The position numbers and the translations under genes were made by a program. From positions 1 through 64,000 of the forward strand of contig JBLINY010000006.1 of NCBI GenBank assembly GCA_047638695.1: a stretch of 64,000 nt of DNA. The letters run 5' to 3'. This DNA comes from JAHECQ01 sp047638695 (lineage in GTDB: Bacteria > Actinomycetota > Acidimicrobiia > Acidimicrobiales > SZUA-35). The notes under the pieces were generated by a model that was not told the origin of the DNA, searched no databases, and saw nothing but the letters and a program-made list of their open reading frames with translations. Below, piece after piece: positions 51,764 to 59,760 of this stretch (position 1 is its first letter; the number at the start of each line of letters is the position of its first letter).

Positions 51764-53438
51764 ACCAACGCAGGGCTTCGAAGTCGGGGGTGGTCGCAGG
51801 CGGATCGAGGAGCTCGATCTCCTCCGAGGCAAGGCGGTCGAACATCGCTTCCGCCTGAGCCAAATGTTCGGCCAACGACGTGGCGTCGCCGGCAGTTGAG
51901 CGGGTCGGGAACGTCATCGACCCAGATTCGTAACTGATGTCGAACAGCGAGTGAGGTGGCGCCGTCACACCAAAACGATGACGCCACATGCCGGTGTCGG
52001 GTTCGAACCGGTAGTACGGCAACAGCTCGTGGCCTCGGTCGGCCAACAGCGCAACCGCTCCAACGATGTACTCCAACGCTTCGTCATCGATGAAATAATT
52101 GAAGTTCACCCGAATCCAACCGGGCTTGATGCCTTCACACCCAAGCGTGATCTCGCTCTCGAACGCTCGCGATTGGTCGAGATCGATGCCGAGCAGCCGA
52201 TGCCCGTAGGGGCCAGCGCACGAACAACCGCCGCGCGATTGGATGCCGAACAGGTCGTTCAAGACGGCGACGACGAAGTTGTGATGCAAGAACTGCCGTC
52301 GATTGTGATCGGCCCGATCGCTATCCCGCACAACGAACGACACGATCGACAGACGATCGGCGTCTTGGTTGCCGAGGATCTCGAGATTTGGATGTTCTCC
52401 CCAAGAGGCAAAGGCCTTCGCCAGTAGGTCCTCTTCGCGGGCCTTGATGGTGTCGACGCCGACGGCGTTCTTGAGTTGGAAAACAAGACCGGCCCGGATC
52501 GAACCGACGATGTCTGGCGTGCCGCCCTCCTCCCGATGCTCGACATCTGGCAAATAGTCGTGTTCGGTCGGATTGACGTAGGTGACGGTGCCGCCACCGG
52601 GGACGTCAGGCACCCGGTTGGTGAAGAGGTCGCGCCGTGCGACCAACAACCCGGGGGTGCCAGGGCCGCCGATGAACTTGTGGGGCGAAACGAAAACCGC
52701 ATCGAGTTGCTCGCCCCCGTGGCCACCCATGTCGATCTCGACATAGGGCGCAGCCGCCGCGTAGTCCCAGAACGCACGAGCCCCGTAGCGATGCAGCAGC
52801 TCCGACACGGCTGCCACATCAGTAAGGATGCCGGTGACGTTCGATGCAGCCGAAAACGAGCCGATCAGCTGAGGCCGGTCGGCGTAGCGACGCAGCTCGG
52901 TCTCGAGCATGTCGAGATCGATGTGGCCATCGGCATCTTCATTGATGGTGACAACGTCGGCGATCGACTCGCGCCAGGGAATCTCGTTGGAATGATGTTC
53001 GTAGGGCCCGATGAACACGACGGGCCGCTGGTCGGCTGGGATGTGTTGCTCCAACGCATAGCGATCTTCCAGCAGGGAAGGGATCCGCAGCCCAAGCACG
53101 CCGATGAGCTTGGCGATAGCGCCGGTGGAGCCGCTCCCGCAGAACAGCACAGCGTGCTCGTCGGTGGCCCCAACTGCATCGGCAATCACCGAGCGCGCCT
53201 CTTCCCGGAACTTGGTCGTCTGCAACCCGGTGCCCGATGACTCGGTGTGGGTGTTGGCGTACAGCGGCAACACGAGCTCGGAGATGTACTTCTCGACGAA
53301 CGACAGGGCCCGCCCGGAGGCCGTGTAGTCGGCATAGACCATCGGCCTCGGCCCGAATGGCCCCACCATGGTTTCGGAACTGCCGATGATGGCATCCCGA
53401 ATGTGGCAGATCAGCTCGTCCTTCGGGGGATTTGTCAT
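51723..53438 (-). CDS. Class V aminotransferase-fold PLP enzyme (cysteine-desulfurase-like)
   Basis: A 571-residue fold-type I enzyme. The PLP Lys is in SPHKFIGGPGTPGLLVARRD. VYADYTASGRALSFVEKYI and LFCGSGSTGAIAKLIG build the cofactor site, and QSRGGCSCAGPYGHRLLG contains a Cys-x-Cys where cysteine desulfurases carry their catalytic Cys loop. The C-terminal 130 residues, with EGIKPGWIRVNFNYFIDDEA, extend beyond ordinary desulfurases. Desulfurase, lyase or epimerase activity are all possible. ATG 53438 is preceded by a purine-rich site. Confidence 0.8.
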   Translation of the reverse strand: MTNPPKDELICHIRDAIIGSSETMVGPFGPRPMVYADYTASGRALSFVEKYISELVLPLYANTHTESSGTGLQTTKFREEARSVIADAVGATDEHAVLFCGSGSTGAIAKLIGVLGLRIPSLLEDRYALEQHIPADQRPVVFIGPYEHHSNEIPWRESIADVVTINEDADGHIDLDMLETELRRYADRPQLIGSFSAASNVTGILTDVAAVSELLHRYGARAFWDYAAAAPYVEIDMGGHGGEQLDAVFVSPHKFIGGPGTPGLLVARRDLFTNRVPDVPGGGTVTYVNPTEHDYLPDVEHREEGGTPDIVGSIRAGLVFQLKNAVGVDTIKAREEDLLAKAFASWGEHPNLEILGNQDADRLSIVSFVVRDSDRADHNRRQFLHHNFVVAVLNDLFGIQSRGGCSCAGPYGHRLLGIDLDQSRAFESEITLGCEGIKPGWIRVNFNYFIDDEALEYIVGAVALLADRGHELLPYYRFEPDTGMWRHRFGVTAPPHSLFDISYESGSMTFPTRSTAGDATSLAEHLAQAEAMFDRLASEEIELLDPPATTPDFEALRWFRYPHEIDTIQPA

Positions 53439-53468
53439 CGCTTCAAGCCTACTGACTGGAAAATCTTC

Positions 53469-53501
53469 GACTGCCTGACATCACAGGAACAGCAGGCAGT
53501 C
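53469..53501. promoter_or_regulatory. Inverted repeat in the spacer before the OmpA-type gene
   Basis: GACTGCCTG at 53469-53477 and CAGGCAGTC at 53493-53501 are perfect 9-bp arms around a 15-base loop. It lies in the divergent spacer between the aminotransferase and OmpA-type genes and could be an operator or a leader hairpin. No T-run follows, so a terminator is unlikely. Confidence 0.45.
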
Positions 53502-53525
53502 AGCGGGGGCCGAACGCTAAATGTT

Positions 53526-53552
53526 CTTTAATTTTTAAAGATGTCAGACATC
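53526..53552. promoter_or_regulatory. Two adjacent small palindromes upstream of the OmpA-type gene
   Basis: CTTTAATTTTTAAAG (53526-53540) and GATGTCAGACATC (53540-53552) are two inverted repeats sharing one base, in an AT-rich patch about 50-75 bases before GTG 53604. They may be regulator sites or a promoter region. The core GATGTCAGACATC recalls short dyads bound by dimeric regulators. Confidence 0.35.
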
Positions 53553-53603
53553 GACCACTAGGGTCCTCGTAGCACTCACAAGTCCGACTGACAGGATGAG
53601 GCC

Positions 53604-54584
53604 GTGGACGACATCGATCCCTCACCAGCGAGACCGACAACGGCGCAGCCGGCGAATCGCACACAAACTCTCGTGGCCGTCGCGGCCTGCTTCGGAATCT
53701 TCCTGGCCGGCCTCGCGGTGGGACGAGCGTGGGGCGACGAGCCAGACATGATCATCGTTCCACAAGCCCAGACCGCTTCGCCCGAACTGGCGCCACCGCC
53801 GCAGCAGGCGAACCAACTGCCGAGCCCGACAACTTCCGTTGCAGAGCAAGCCAGCACCAACACCTCAGAATTGCCCCCTGCTGGTCCGGAAATCAGCGTC
53901 GAGGGTCTCGAACGCGACCTCGCCGTCGTCAACCTCGACAGGATTACCTTCGCCACCGGCACAAGCGCGCTCACATCGGAGGGGCGCGACGCCGTACAAG
54001 CGGCAGCAGCGGTGTTGATGGCCCACCCGTTCATCCCCATCGAAATCGAAGTCAGAACGTATACCGAGGCATCGGCCGGCGAGAATCACGGCGTGAGCAC
54101 CGCCCGAGCCGAGGCGATCTCGGCGGCCTTCACCGATGCAGGCGTCTCCGGCGCCCGTCTGGCGACCGTGGGACTTGGCAACCCAGGCGACAACGAGTCA
54201 GGCGACCAACCAGAGAACCGGGTCGAGCTCGAGGCCGGCCCGCCGGCTGCCCTCACTCTGGCCCTGCGGTCGATACCGGGTGACATTTCGTTCGATCCTG
54301 GCACGGCAATCCTGACCACCACTGGCACTCAGATTCTAGCCGAGGTGAAGGAAGCCTTGATGATCGATCCAGCGGTCGACGTCGAGATATCGGTCCACAC
54401 ATACTCCGAGGAAACAAGCGATGCCAACCACGACCTGAGCCACCACCAAGGTGAGGCCATGATCGAGGTCCTGGTGCTCCAGGGCATTCCCCGCGATCGG
54501 CTGACAATGATCGGGCACGGCGATCCAGCCCACTTTTCGCAGCCGGGACGCGACACCTACGTCACGTTCTACGGATTGGACTAG
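53604..54584 (+). CDS. Membrane-anchored protein with two OmpA-like domains
   Basis: A 326-residue protein. A hydrophobic helix at residues 22-43 (TLVAVAACFGIFLAGLAVGR) anchors it, followed by a Pro/Gln/Ser-rich linker to about 90. Residues 100-205 (ITFATGTSALTSEGRDAVQA, STARAEAISAAFTDAGVSGA) and 230-326 (DISFDPGTAILTTTGTQILA) are two OmpA-C domains. Peptidoglycan binding is the family role, so it likely tethers the cell wall. GTG 53604 follows AGGATGAGG. It is convergent with the TetR gene over four bases. Confidence 0.75.
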   Translation: MDDIDPSPARPTTAQPANRTQTLVAVAACFGIFLAGLAVGRAWGDEPDMIIVPQAQTASPELAPPPQQANQLPSPTTSVAEQASTNTSELPPAGPEISVEGLERDLAVVNLDRITFATGTSALTSEGRDAVQAAAAVLMAHPFIPIEIEVRTYTEASAGENHGVSTARAEAISAAFTDAGVSGARLATVGLGNPGDNESGDQPENRVELEAGPPAALTLALRSIPGDISFDPGTAILTTTGTQILAEVKEALMIDPAVDVEISVHTYSEETSDANHDLSHHQGEAMIEVLVLQGIPRDRLTMIGHGDPAHFSQPGRDTYVTFYGLD

Positions 54585-55273
54585 ACGTCCGCTTGGCTGC
54601 CGGTCGACATGGCAGCGGTGACCGCAGCCGCCTTTATCGTCTTTCCGACATCTCGCTTGGCCAGCCCAAGCAGGCGCAGCAACAGGCTCACCCGGTCGTC
54701 GAGTTGTTCTTCGCCCGATTCATCGGCCAGATCAGATCGCATCCACTGCACCACGGCTCCGAGCACGGCGTCAGTGGCCGATGCGGCTGACGCCACGTCG
54801 AACCGTCCAGCCTCGATCCCGCTCTCGACGGTCCCCAGAATGACGGTCCGGATACGCAGCCGGAAGGTCGGGATCGCCGCCAGCAGCGAGACAAAAGCGG
54901 CGGCACCCGCCGGGTCTTCGGAGGAAAGAAGCAGCAGTTGTCGGCTGCCGATTGCCACCCGAATGGCCGGGTCGTTCTCAATCGAATCGAGGATTGTCGA
55001 AGCGATTTCGACCGTCATCTGCAACTGACCGGCAATTTCCTCGACCAGGTCGATCAGAGATGGGAAGTGGTTGTAGAAGGTGCCCGAGGCCACGCCGGCC
55101 TCGCCGGCGATCTCACCAACGGTGGCACCGTCTGGTCCCCGACGAGCCAACACGATCATTCCCGCATGCATCAGCTGAGCGCGAGTTCGCGCCCGCTTCT
55201 TTGGGTACCCGGCTTCACCCTCGCTGAGGGTGCCGCCCCTAGGGGTGGCGTTGTTGGGGTTGGCTGGAGACAT
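54581..55273 (-). CDS. TetR/AcrR-family regulator beside the PHA genes
   Basis: A 230-residue TetR protein. The HTH is RAQLMHAGMIVLARRGPDGA and TVGEIAGEAGVASGTFYNHF. The ligand domain (LQMTVEIASTILDSIENDPA) is non-diagnostic. ATG 55273 gives a normal-length extension; the frame is open to 55345. Divergent from phaC across a 157-base AT-rich spacer that holds repeated ACATGAC and an interrupted palindrome, so it probably controls phaC and itself. Confidence 0.75.
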   Translation of the reverse strand: MSPANPNNATPRGGTLSEGEAGYPKKRARTRAQLMHAGMIVLARRGPDGATVGEIAGEAGVASGTFYNHFPSLIDLVEEIAGQLQMTVEIASTILDSIENDPAIRVAIGSRQLLLLSSEDPAGAAAFVSLLAAIPTFRLRIRTVILGTVESGIEAGRFDVASAASATDAVLGAVVQWMRSDLADESGEEQLDDRVSLLLRLLGLAKRDVGKTIKAAAVTAAMSTGSQADV

Positions 55274-55301
55274 CAAGGAGCCTTTGTACCGACGTTGGAA
55301 C

Positions 55302-55377
55302 GACATGACAAGTATCACATGTCTCACACTGACGGTCTTGTTCAATATTGCCTATGCTACTCAATATTAGACATGAC
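55302..55377. promoter_or_regulatory. Operator-like repeats between the TetR gene and phaC
   Basis: GACATGAC occurs at 55302-55309 and again at 55370-55377. ACATG-N10-CATGT (55303-55322) is an inverted repeat, and TCAATATT recurs 19 bases apart (55342 and 55361). The whole spacer is AT-rich compared with its surroundings. These are candidate sites for the TetR regulator and the divergent promoters. Confidence 0.45.
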
Positions 55378-55430
55378 CGTCAGAAATGTTTCGGTTCTGT
55401 TTCCAGCCCGTTTCGAGAATGAGGTTCGAC

Positions 55431-57149
55431 ATGGCCACCAAAACAACAAAGACACCGTCTGAGCGAGTCAAAGAGGCCGACCTCGAAATTCTCGAGGCCA
55501 CCATCGAGGCACTCACCCAGGCCGTCCCGGTTGGACTGAGCCCATCGAAGACGGCCGCCAGTGCAGGTCGCCTGGCCAAAGCGATGCTGACCCAGCCGAA
55601 GGCCATTGGTCGTCGAACCATGCATCTCACAGGAGAGATGCTGCAGATCGCGGCCGGCACCAGCGATATCGCCCCAACCGGCGACCGTCGCTTCGGCGAC
55701 AGCAGCTACGCCAGCAATCCGGTCTACAAGCGACTGGCGCAGTCCTACCTGGCCGGCGACAGCGCTCTCCATTCCCTCATCGACGATCTGGATCTTGACG
55801 AGAAGACCCGCCTTCGGGCCGAGCTTGCCGTCAACATCGTCTCGAGCACCACAGCCCCAACCAATCACCTGCTGGGCAACCCTGCTGCGCTGAAGGAAGC
55901 CAAAAGAACCAAGGGTAAGAGCCTGGTGGCCGGCGCACGCCATGCCGCCCACGACGTTCGCCACAACGGTGGGATGCCCTCAATGGTCGACTCTCGACCA
56001 TTCGTGCCAGGCGAGACGATCGCCACCACTCCCGGTGTTGTCGTCTTCTCGAATCCTGTGTTGGAACTGATCCAGTACAAGCCAACGACCACCAAGGTCT
56101 ACAAACGACCGATCATGGTCGTGCCTCCGCAGATCAACAAGTACTACATCCTCGACCTGGCCCCCGGCCGCAGCTTGATCGAACACCTCGTCGGGGAAGG
56201 TCAGCAGGTCTTCTGCATCAGCTGGCGCAACGCCGAGCCGAGCCACCGCGACTGGGACCTCGACACCTACGTCGCCGCTGTCCTCGAGGCCACCGAGGCA
56301 ACGATGGAGATCAGCAAGACCAAGGACATCAACTTGCTGGGCGTGTGCGCCGGCGGCATCACCGCCACCGCCATGTTGGGACATCTCGTGGCCACCAACG
56401 ACAAGCGCATCAACTCGGCCAGCTTTCTGGTGACCGTGCTCGACTGGGAGACCCCGTCAACCATCGGCACATTCGTCTCGCCCACCCTCGCCAAAACCGT
56501 CGGTCGTATGAGCAAGCGCAAGGGTGTGTTGTCCGGCGACGATCTCGGGAAGCTGTTCGCCTGGCTGCGCCCCAACGACCTCATCTGGAACTACTGGGTC
56601 AACAACTACCTGATGGGCAAGAACCCACCGGAGTTCGATGTGCTGGCTTGGAACGGTGATTCCACCAATCTGCCGGCCGCCCTTCATCGCGACTTCCTGC
56701 AAATCGCTCTGACGAACGGCATGGCCAAGGCCGGGGCCGTCGAAGTGCTCGACCACCCGATCGACCTGGCCGATGTCGCCTGCGACACCTTCGTCGTCGG
56801 CGCCGAAACTGATCACATCACCCCATGGCGAGCCTGCTACGGCACCGTCAACTTTCTCGGCGGGAACGCCGAATTCGTGCTGAGCTCGCAAGGACACATC
56901 CAGGCATTGGTCAATCCGTCAGGCAACCCCAAGGGCCGCTACCGCACAAACGCAGACGCCGCCGATGGCCCTCGCCTCGACGCCGACGAATGGCTCGATG
57001 GCTCCGCCGAGCACGCTGGCAGCTGGTGGGACTACTGGACAGAGTGGCTGAGCTCGCGCTCCGACACTTCGGTGAATGCGCCGAAGACGCTGGGAAGTGC
57101 CACCCATCCGGCCGGCATCGCAGCGCCAGGCGAGTACGTACTCGCCTAG
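55431..57149 (+). CDS. phaC: Poly(3-hydroxyalkanoate) synthase, class I type
   Basis: A 572-residue PHA polymerase. The lipase-like box is GVCAGGITATAML with the catalytic Cys, the Asp is in VVGAETDHITPW and the His in SSQGHIQALVNPSGNP. The N-terminal 200 residues (NPVYKRLAQSYLAGDSALHS, APTNHLLGNPAALKEAKRTK) fit class I. It uses 3-hydroxyacyl-CoA to make storage polyester on granules. ATG 55431 follows GAGG; the frame is open to 55386. The depolymerase-like hydrolase follows at 57185. Confidence 0.9.
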   Translation: MATKTTKTPSERVKEADLEILEATIEALTQAVPVGLSPSKTAASAGRLAKAMLTQPKAIGRRTMHLTGEMLQIAAGTSDIAPTGDRRFGDSSYASNPVYKRLAQSYLAGDSALHSLIDDLDLDEKTRLRAELAVNIVSSTTAPTNHLLGNPAALKEAKRTKGKSLVAGARHAAHDVRHNGGMPSMVDSRPFVPGETIATTPGVVVFSNPVLELIQYKPTTTKVYKRPIMVVPPQINKYYILDLAPGRSLIEHLVGEGQQVFCISWRNAEPSHRDWDLDTYVAAVLEATEATMEISKTKDINLLGVCAGGITATAMLGHLVATNDKRINSASFLVTVLDWETPSTIGTFVSPTLAKTVGRMSKRKGVLSGDDLGKLFAWLRPNDLIWNYWVNNYLMGKNPPEFDVLAWNGDSTNLPAALHRDFLQIALTNGMAKAGAVEVLDHPIDLADVACDTFVVGAETDHITPWRACYGTVNFLGGNAEFVLSSQGHIQALVNPSGNPKGRYRTNADAADGPRLDADEWLDGSAEHAGSWWDYWTEWLSSRSDTSVNAPKTLGSATHPAGIAAPGEYVLA

Positions 57150-57184
57150 ACCCGCACGGAGGATGGCTCGCTTCCTACAGAGCC

Positions 57185-58081
57185 ATGATCCACACTGGGC
57201 CGATAGCTACTACTGATGCGATGTTCCAACCTGCGCCGGCCGATGATGGCGAACAGATGATGATCTCTGTCGGCTCTCAAGAGCTCAGCGTCACCGTTCA
57301 CAATCAAGGTTGCGGCAAACCGCTGCTGTTGATCAACGGCATCGGTGCCACTGGCGATCTCTTCGAACCCCTCATTGAGCATCTCGGGGATCGTGAGGTC
57401 ATCACCTTCGATGCACCTGGCGTTGGCCGCAGCGCCACCCCCGGATATCCGCCGACCATGCGTCGGTTGGCCCGAACGGTGGCTGGGCTGATCGAGCAGA
57501 CTCCACACACATCTGTCGACGTGCTGGGCCTGTCATGGGGTGGTGCCCTCGCCCAGGAACTCGCGTACCGACATCCAGAACGGGTTCGGCGCCTCGCTCT
57601 GGCTGCCACCATGCCCGGTTGGGCTTCGGCCCCGGGCCGGCCAGCCGCCATGTCGATTCTGATGTCGCCGGCGCGCTACTACTCCCCCAGCTACCTACGC
57701 CGCGTTGCACCGACGCTGTATGGCGGCGCCATCGCTGACCACCCCGAACTGCTGGATCGTCACGCCGAGCAGCGGGCCTCCAATCCGCCTACAGCACGGG
57801 GCTATCTCTACCAGTTGGCGGCCTTACGGCGCTGGAGCAGCCTGCCTTGGCTGCACCGGCTACGTACACCCACCTTGGTGATGTCGGGAGATGACGACCC
57901 AATCATCCCGACGTTGAACGCCAAGTTGATGGCAGGCCTGCTGCCAAACGCCACGCTCCATGTGGTGGAGGGCGGCGGACACCTCTTCATGTTCACCCGG
58001 GCCGCTGAGACGGCGGAGCTTCTGCAAGAGTTCTTTGCCAGCAGCAGCGAGTTGGCCAGAAGGCAACTGGCAGCTGCCTGA
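57185..58081 (+). CDS. Alpha/beta-hydrolase, intracellular PHA depolymerase-like
   Basis: A 298-residue hydrolase. The oxyanion loop is PLLLINGIGATGDLFEPLIE, the nucleophile elbow DVLGLSWGGALAQELAYRHP, the Asp is in VMSGDDDPIIP and the His in VEGGGHLFMF. The stretch MPGWASAPGRPAAMSILMSP followed by RYYSPSYLRRVAPTLYGG is shared with intracellular PHA depolymerases. It follows phaC by 35 bases and so probably mobilises the polymer. ATG 57185 is used though the frame is open much further up, antisense-free, inside phaC. Confidence 0.75.
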   Translation: MIHTGPIATTDAMFQPAPADDGEQMMISVGSQELSVTVHNQGCGKPLLLINGIGATGDLFEPLIEHLGDREVITFDAPGVGRSATPGYPPTMRRLARTVAGLIEQTPHTSVDVLGLSWGGALAQELAYRHPERVRRLALAATMPGWASAPGRPAAMSILMSPARYYSPSYLRRVAPTLYGGAIADHPELLDRHAEQRASNPPTARGYLYQLAALRRWSSLPWLHRLRTPTLVMSGDDDPIIPTLNAKLMAGLLPNATLHVVEGGGHLFMFTRAAETAELLQEFFASSSELARRQLAAA

Positions 58082-58158
58082 GGATCTGTCTCCAGGCTGT
58101 TGGCATGGGGACCACGCCCCGTTGTGAGGACTGATGTACCGAACGTACGGTCAGCTCC

Positions 58159-58749
58159 ATGAAGCCGGGGAAAACCATCGCTCTGACCTTTGGCGTCGGA
58201 CTGATGTTGATCAGCACAGGATGCAGCGCGAGCGACGGTAGCGAGAGCGCCGGGTCGGCCGTCACCGTTCCTTCAACGACGGTGATGGCAACACCCCCAG
58301 CCACCACAGCGCTCGCGACCACGACATCAACAACCATGGACGAAATAGCCGCTGTATTGGCGGCAGTAGAGGGCTTCAACACCGCCTTCGCTGTCGCAAG
58401 TAGGCCGTACGATCCGGAACACCCGTTGCTCGACCGTTTCACAACGGGCGAGCTCCGAGAGCGGCTTCGCGAGAGCTTCACCCTGAGTGCCGCCGACGGC
58501 GACACTGTCGTCGGCGACTACCTGGTGGGCGACGACATCTCTGTAACGATCAGAAACGATGGCACGGCACTCGTAGAGGCTTGCACACAGGACGAGACGG
58601 TCAGGTTGTCAACCAATGGGGATGTTCTTTCCGCTGCCGAAGACCAAGCGACGCTCTTCTACACGGTTCTGACGCTCGGGATCGATGGCGCCTGGCGAGT
58701 GTCCGAAGAGGGCTATGTCGACGGAACGCCCCAAGCATGCGACCTGTAA
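58159..58749 (+). CDS. Lipoprotein of unknown function
   Basis: A 196-residue lipoprotein with signal KTIALTFGVGLMLISTGCSA; the acylated Cys is at residue 22. A Ser/Thr/Ala linker (TVPSTTVMATPPATTALATT) follows, and then a compact domain (VEGFNTAFAVASRPYDPEHP, LRERLRESFTLSAADGD, ATLFYTVLTLGIDGAWRVSE) resembling extracytoplasmic domains that sit near secreted partners. Its 3' end overlaps the next gene, which also encodes an exported protein, so they probably act together outside the cell. Confidence 0.6.
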   Translation: MKPGKTIALTFGVGLMLISTGCSASDGSESAGSAVTVPSTTVMATPPATTALATTTSTTMDEIAAVLAAVEGFNTAFAVASRPYDPEHPLLDRFTTGELRERLRESFTLSAADGDTVVGDYLVGDDISVTIRNDGTALVEACTQDETVRLSTNGDVLSAAEDQATLFYTVLTLGIDGAWRVSEEGYVDGTPQACDL

Positions 58750-59609
58750 GAAGTCTGCCAGCGGCGGCGCTGCTCTTTCTCCTCCTTGCGACTCCGGCTT
58801 CCGCCGCCGACAGAAAGGACAGAACCGGAGAACCAGCGGTAAGCGCGAATTCTGACGAGTCTTCGGCCACGGTGAAGATCACGTACCCGGGGCGGATTGG
58901 CGACGTGCCGGTCGGGGCTGATCCGCTGGCCAACTGTCGATTTCACGGGCCGGTCAATGCCGATGGTGTGCGGGCGCTGCTGGCGGTGTCGGTGGCGGCC
59001 CGGGTGCGGCCCCTCGACGATGCCGAGTCGTACGCAGTGGTGAACTGCGATACCACTCGCTTTTCCGGTGCGGCATCAGCCGTGTGGCCGATCGACGAAG
59101 ATCCGCCGAGCGAAGTCATCGACGTGCTGATCCAGTCGGCCGTCGCCCGCCTCCAGTTACCGGTGCCCACACCGCGGAGCGCTCCCGACGGTTCCAACAC
59201 GCCATTTCTAGTCAACCTGCCGGCCTGGTTCTGGGTCGACGACGACAGCTGGCAGGCCCTGTCGGCGACGGCCGGACTGGGGGTGCTGGGCGGCACGGTC
59301 ACCGCAAGGGCAACTCCGGCCAACAGCAGCTGGTCTCCCGGTGACGGATCGCCTGATCTGCCGTGCGCCGGACGAGGGTCGGAGTGGTCGGCCGCCGAGG
59401 ACGATCTAGGCGCAGATTGTGCGTACACGTATCGAACAACGACTTCGGGCCACCCACCGCTGACGCTGACCGTCCGAGCCGAGTACGTCCTTGGCCTTAG
59501 CTGTTCCCCCGCCCGGCTTTGCAACGGCGCGAGTCTGCCCAGCTCGCTCGCGGTCAGCTCGAGCCGATCCATCCATGTCACCGAAGCCCGCGGCGTCATC
59601 ACCGGGTGA
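58737..59609 (+). CDS. Exported protein of unknown function
   Basis: A 290-residue protein with an N-terminal signal peptide (PVRSLPAAALLFLLLATPAS followed by AADRK). The mature part is Pro/Ser-rich with LVNLPAWFWVDDDSWQALSA and several Cys, and has no family that I recognise. The segment around ARATPANSSWSPGDGSPDLP resembles secreted proteins found next to unknown lipoproteins in actinobacteria. It begins 13 bases before the previous stop, so both are made together. Confidence 0.55.
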   Translation: MRPVRSLPAAALLFLLLATPASAADRKDRTGEPAVSANSDESSATVKITYPGRIGDVPVGADPLANCRFHGPVNADGVRALLAVSVAARVRPLDDAESYAVVNCDTTRFSGAASAVWPIDEDPPSEVIDVLIQSAVARLQLPVPTPRSAPDGSNTPFLVNLPAWFWVDDDSWQALSATAGLGVLGGTVTARATPANSSWSPGDGSPDLPCAGRGSEWSAAEDDLGADCAYTYRTTTSGHPPLTLTVRAEYVLGLSCSPARLCNGASLPSSLAVSSSRSIHVTEARGVITG

Positions 59610-59659
59610 TCGGTTATTTCCTGATTTCTTTCTCGGAAACTCGCTATTGAGGTTGTTAA

Positions 59660-59673
59660 AACGAACGTTCGTT
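59660..59673. promoter_or_regulatory. 14-bp perfect palindrome upstream of the DUF222-HNH gene
   Basis: AACGAACGTTCGTT is a perfect dyad with an extra CGT following it, in an AT-rich spacer about 90 bases before ATG 59761. Its form suits a TetR-type or other dimeric repressor. The repeats GTTCG and CGAAC nearby increase the overall symmetry. Confidence 0.5.
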
Positions 59674-59760
59674 CGTAAATTCTACTCACGCCTCTCGTTC
59701 GGGCGCTCGAAGCGACAGCTTCCTCACGAAACCGGTTTCCTCGATCCTGGGATGTGAAAG

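Noticed and set aside
53469..53501. Rho-independent terminator
   Set aside because: The arms are good but no T-run follows, and the site lies between divergent genes.
57185..58081. Start of the depolymerase-like gene at 56825
   Set aside because: That extension lies within phaC in another frame and has no hydrolase homology; ATG 57185 fits the family length.
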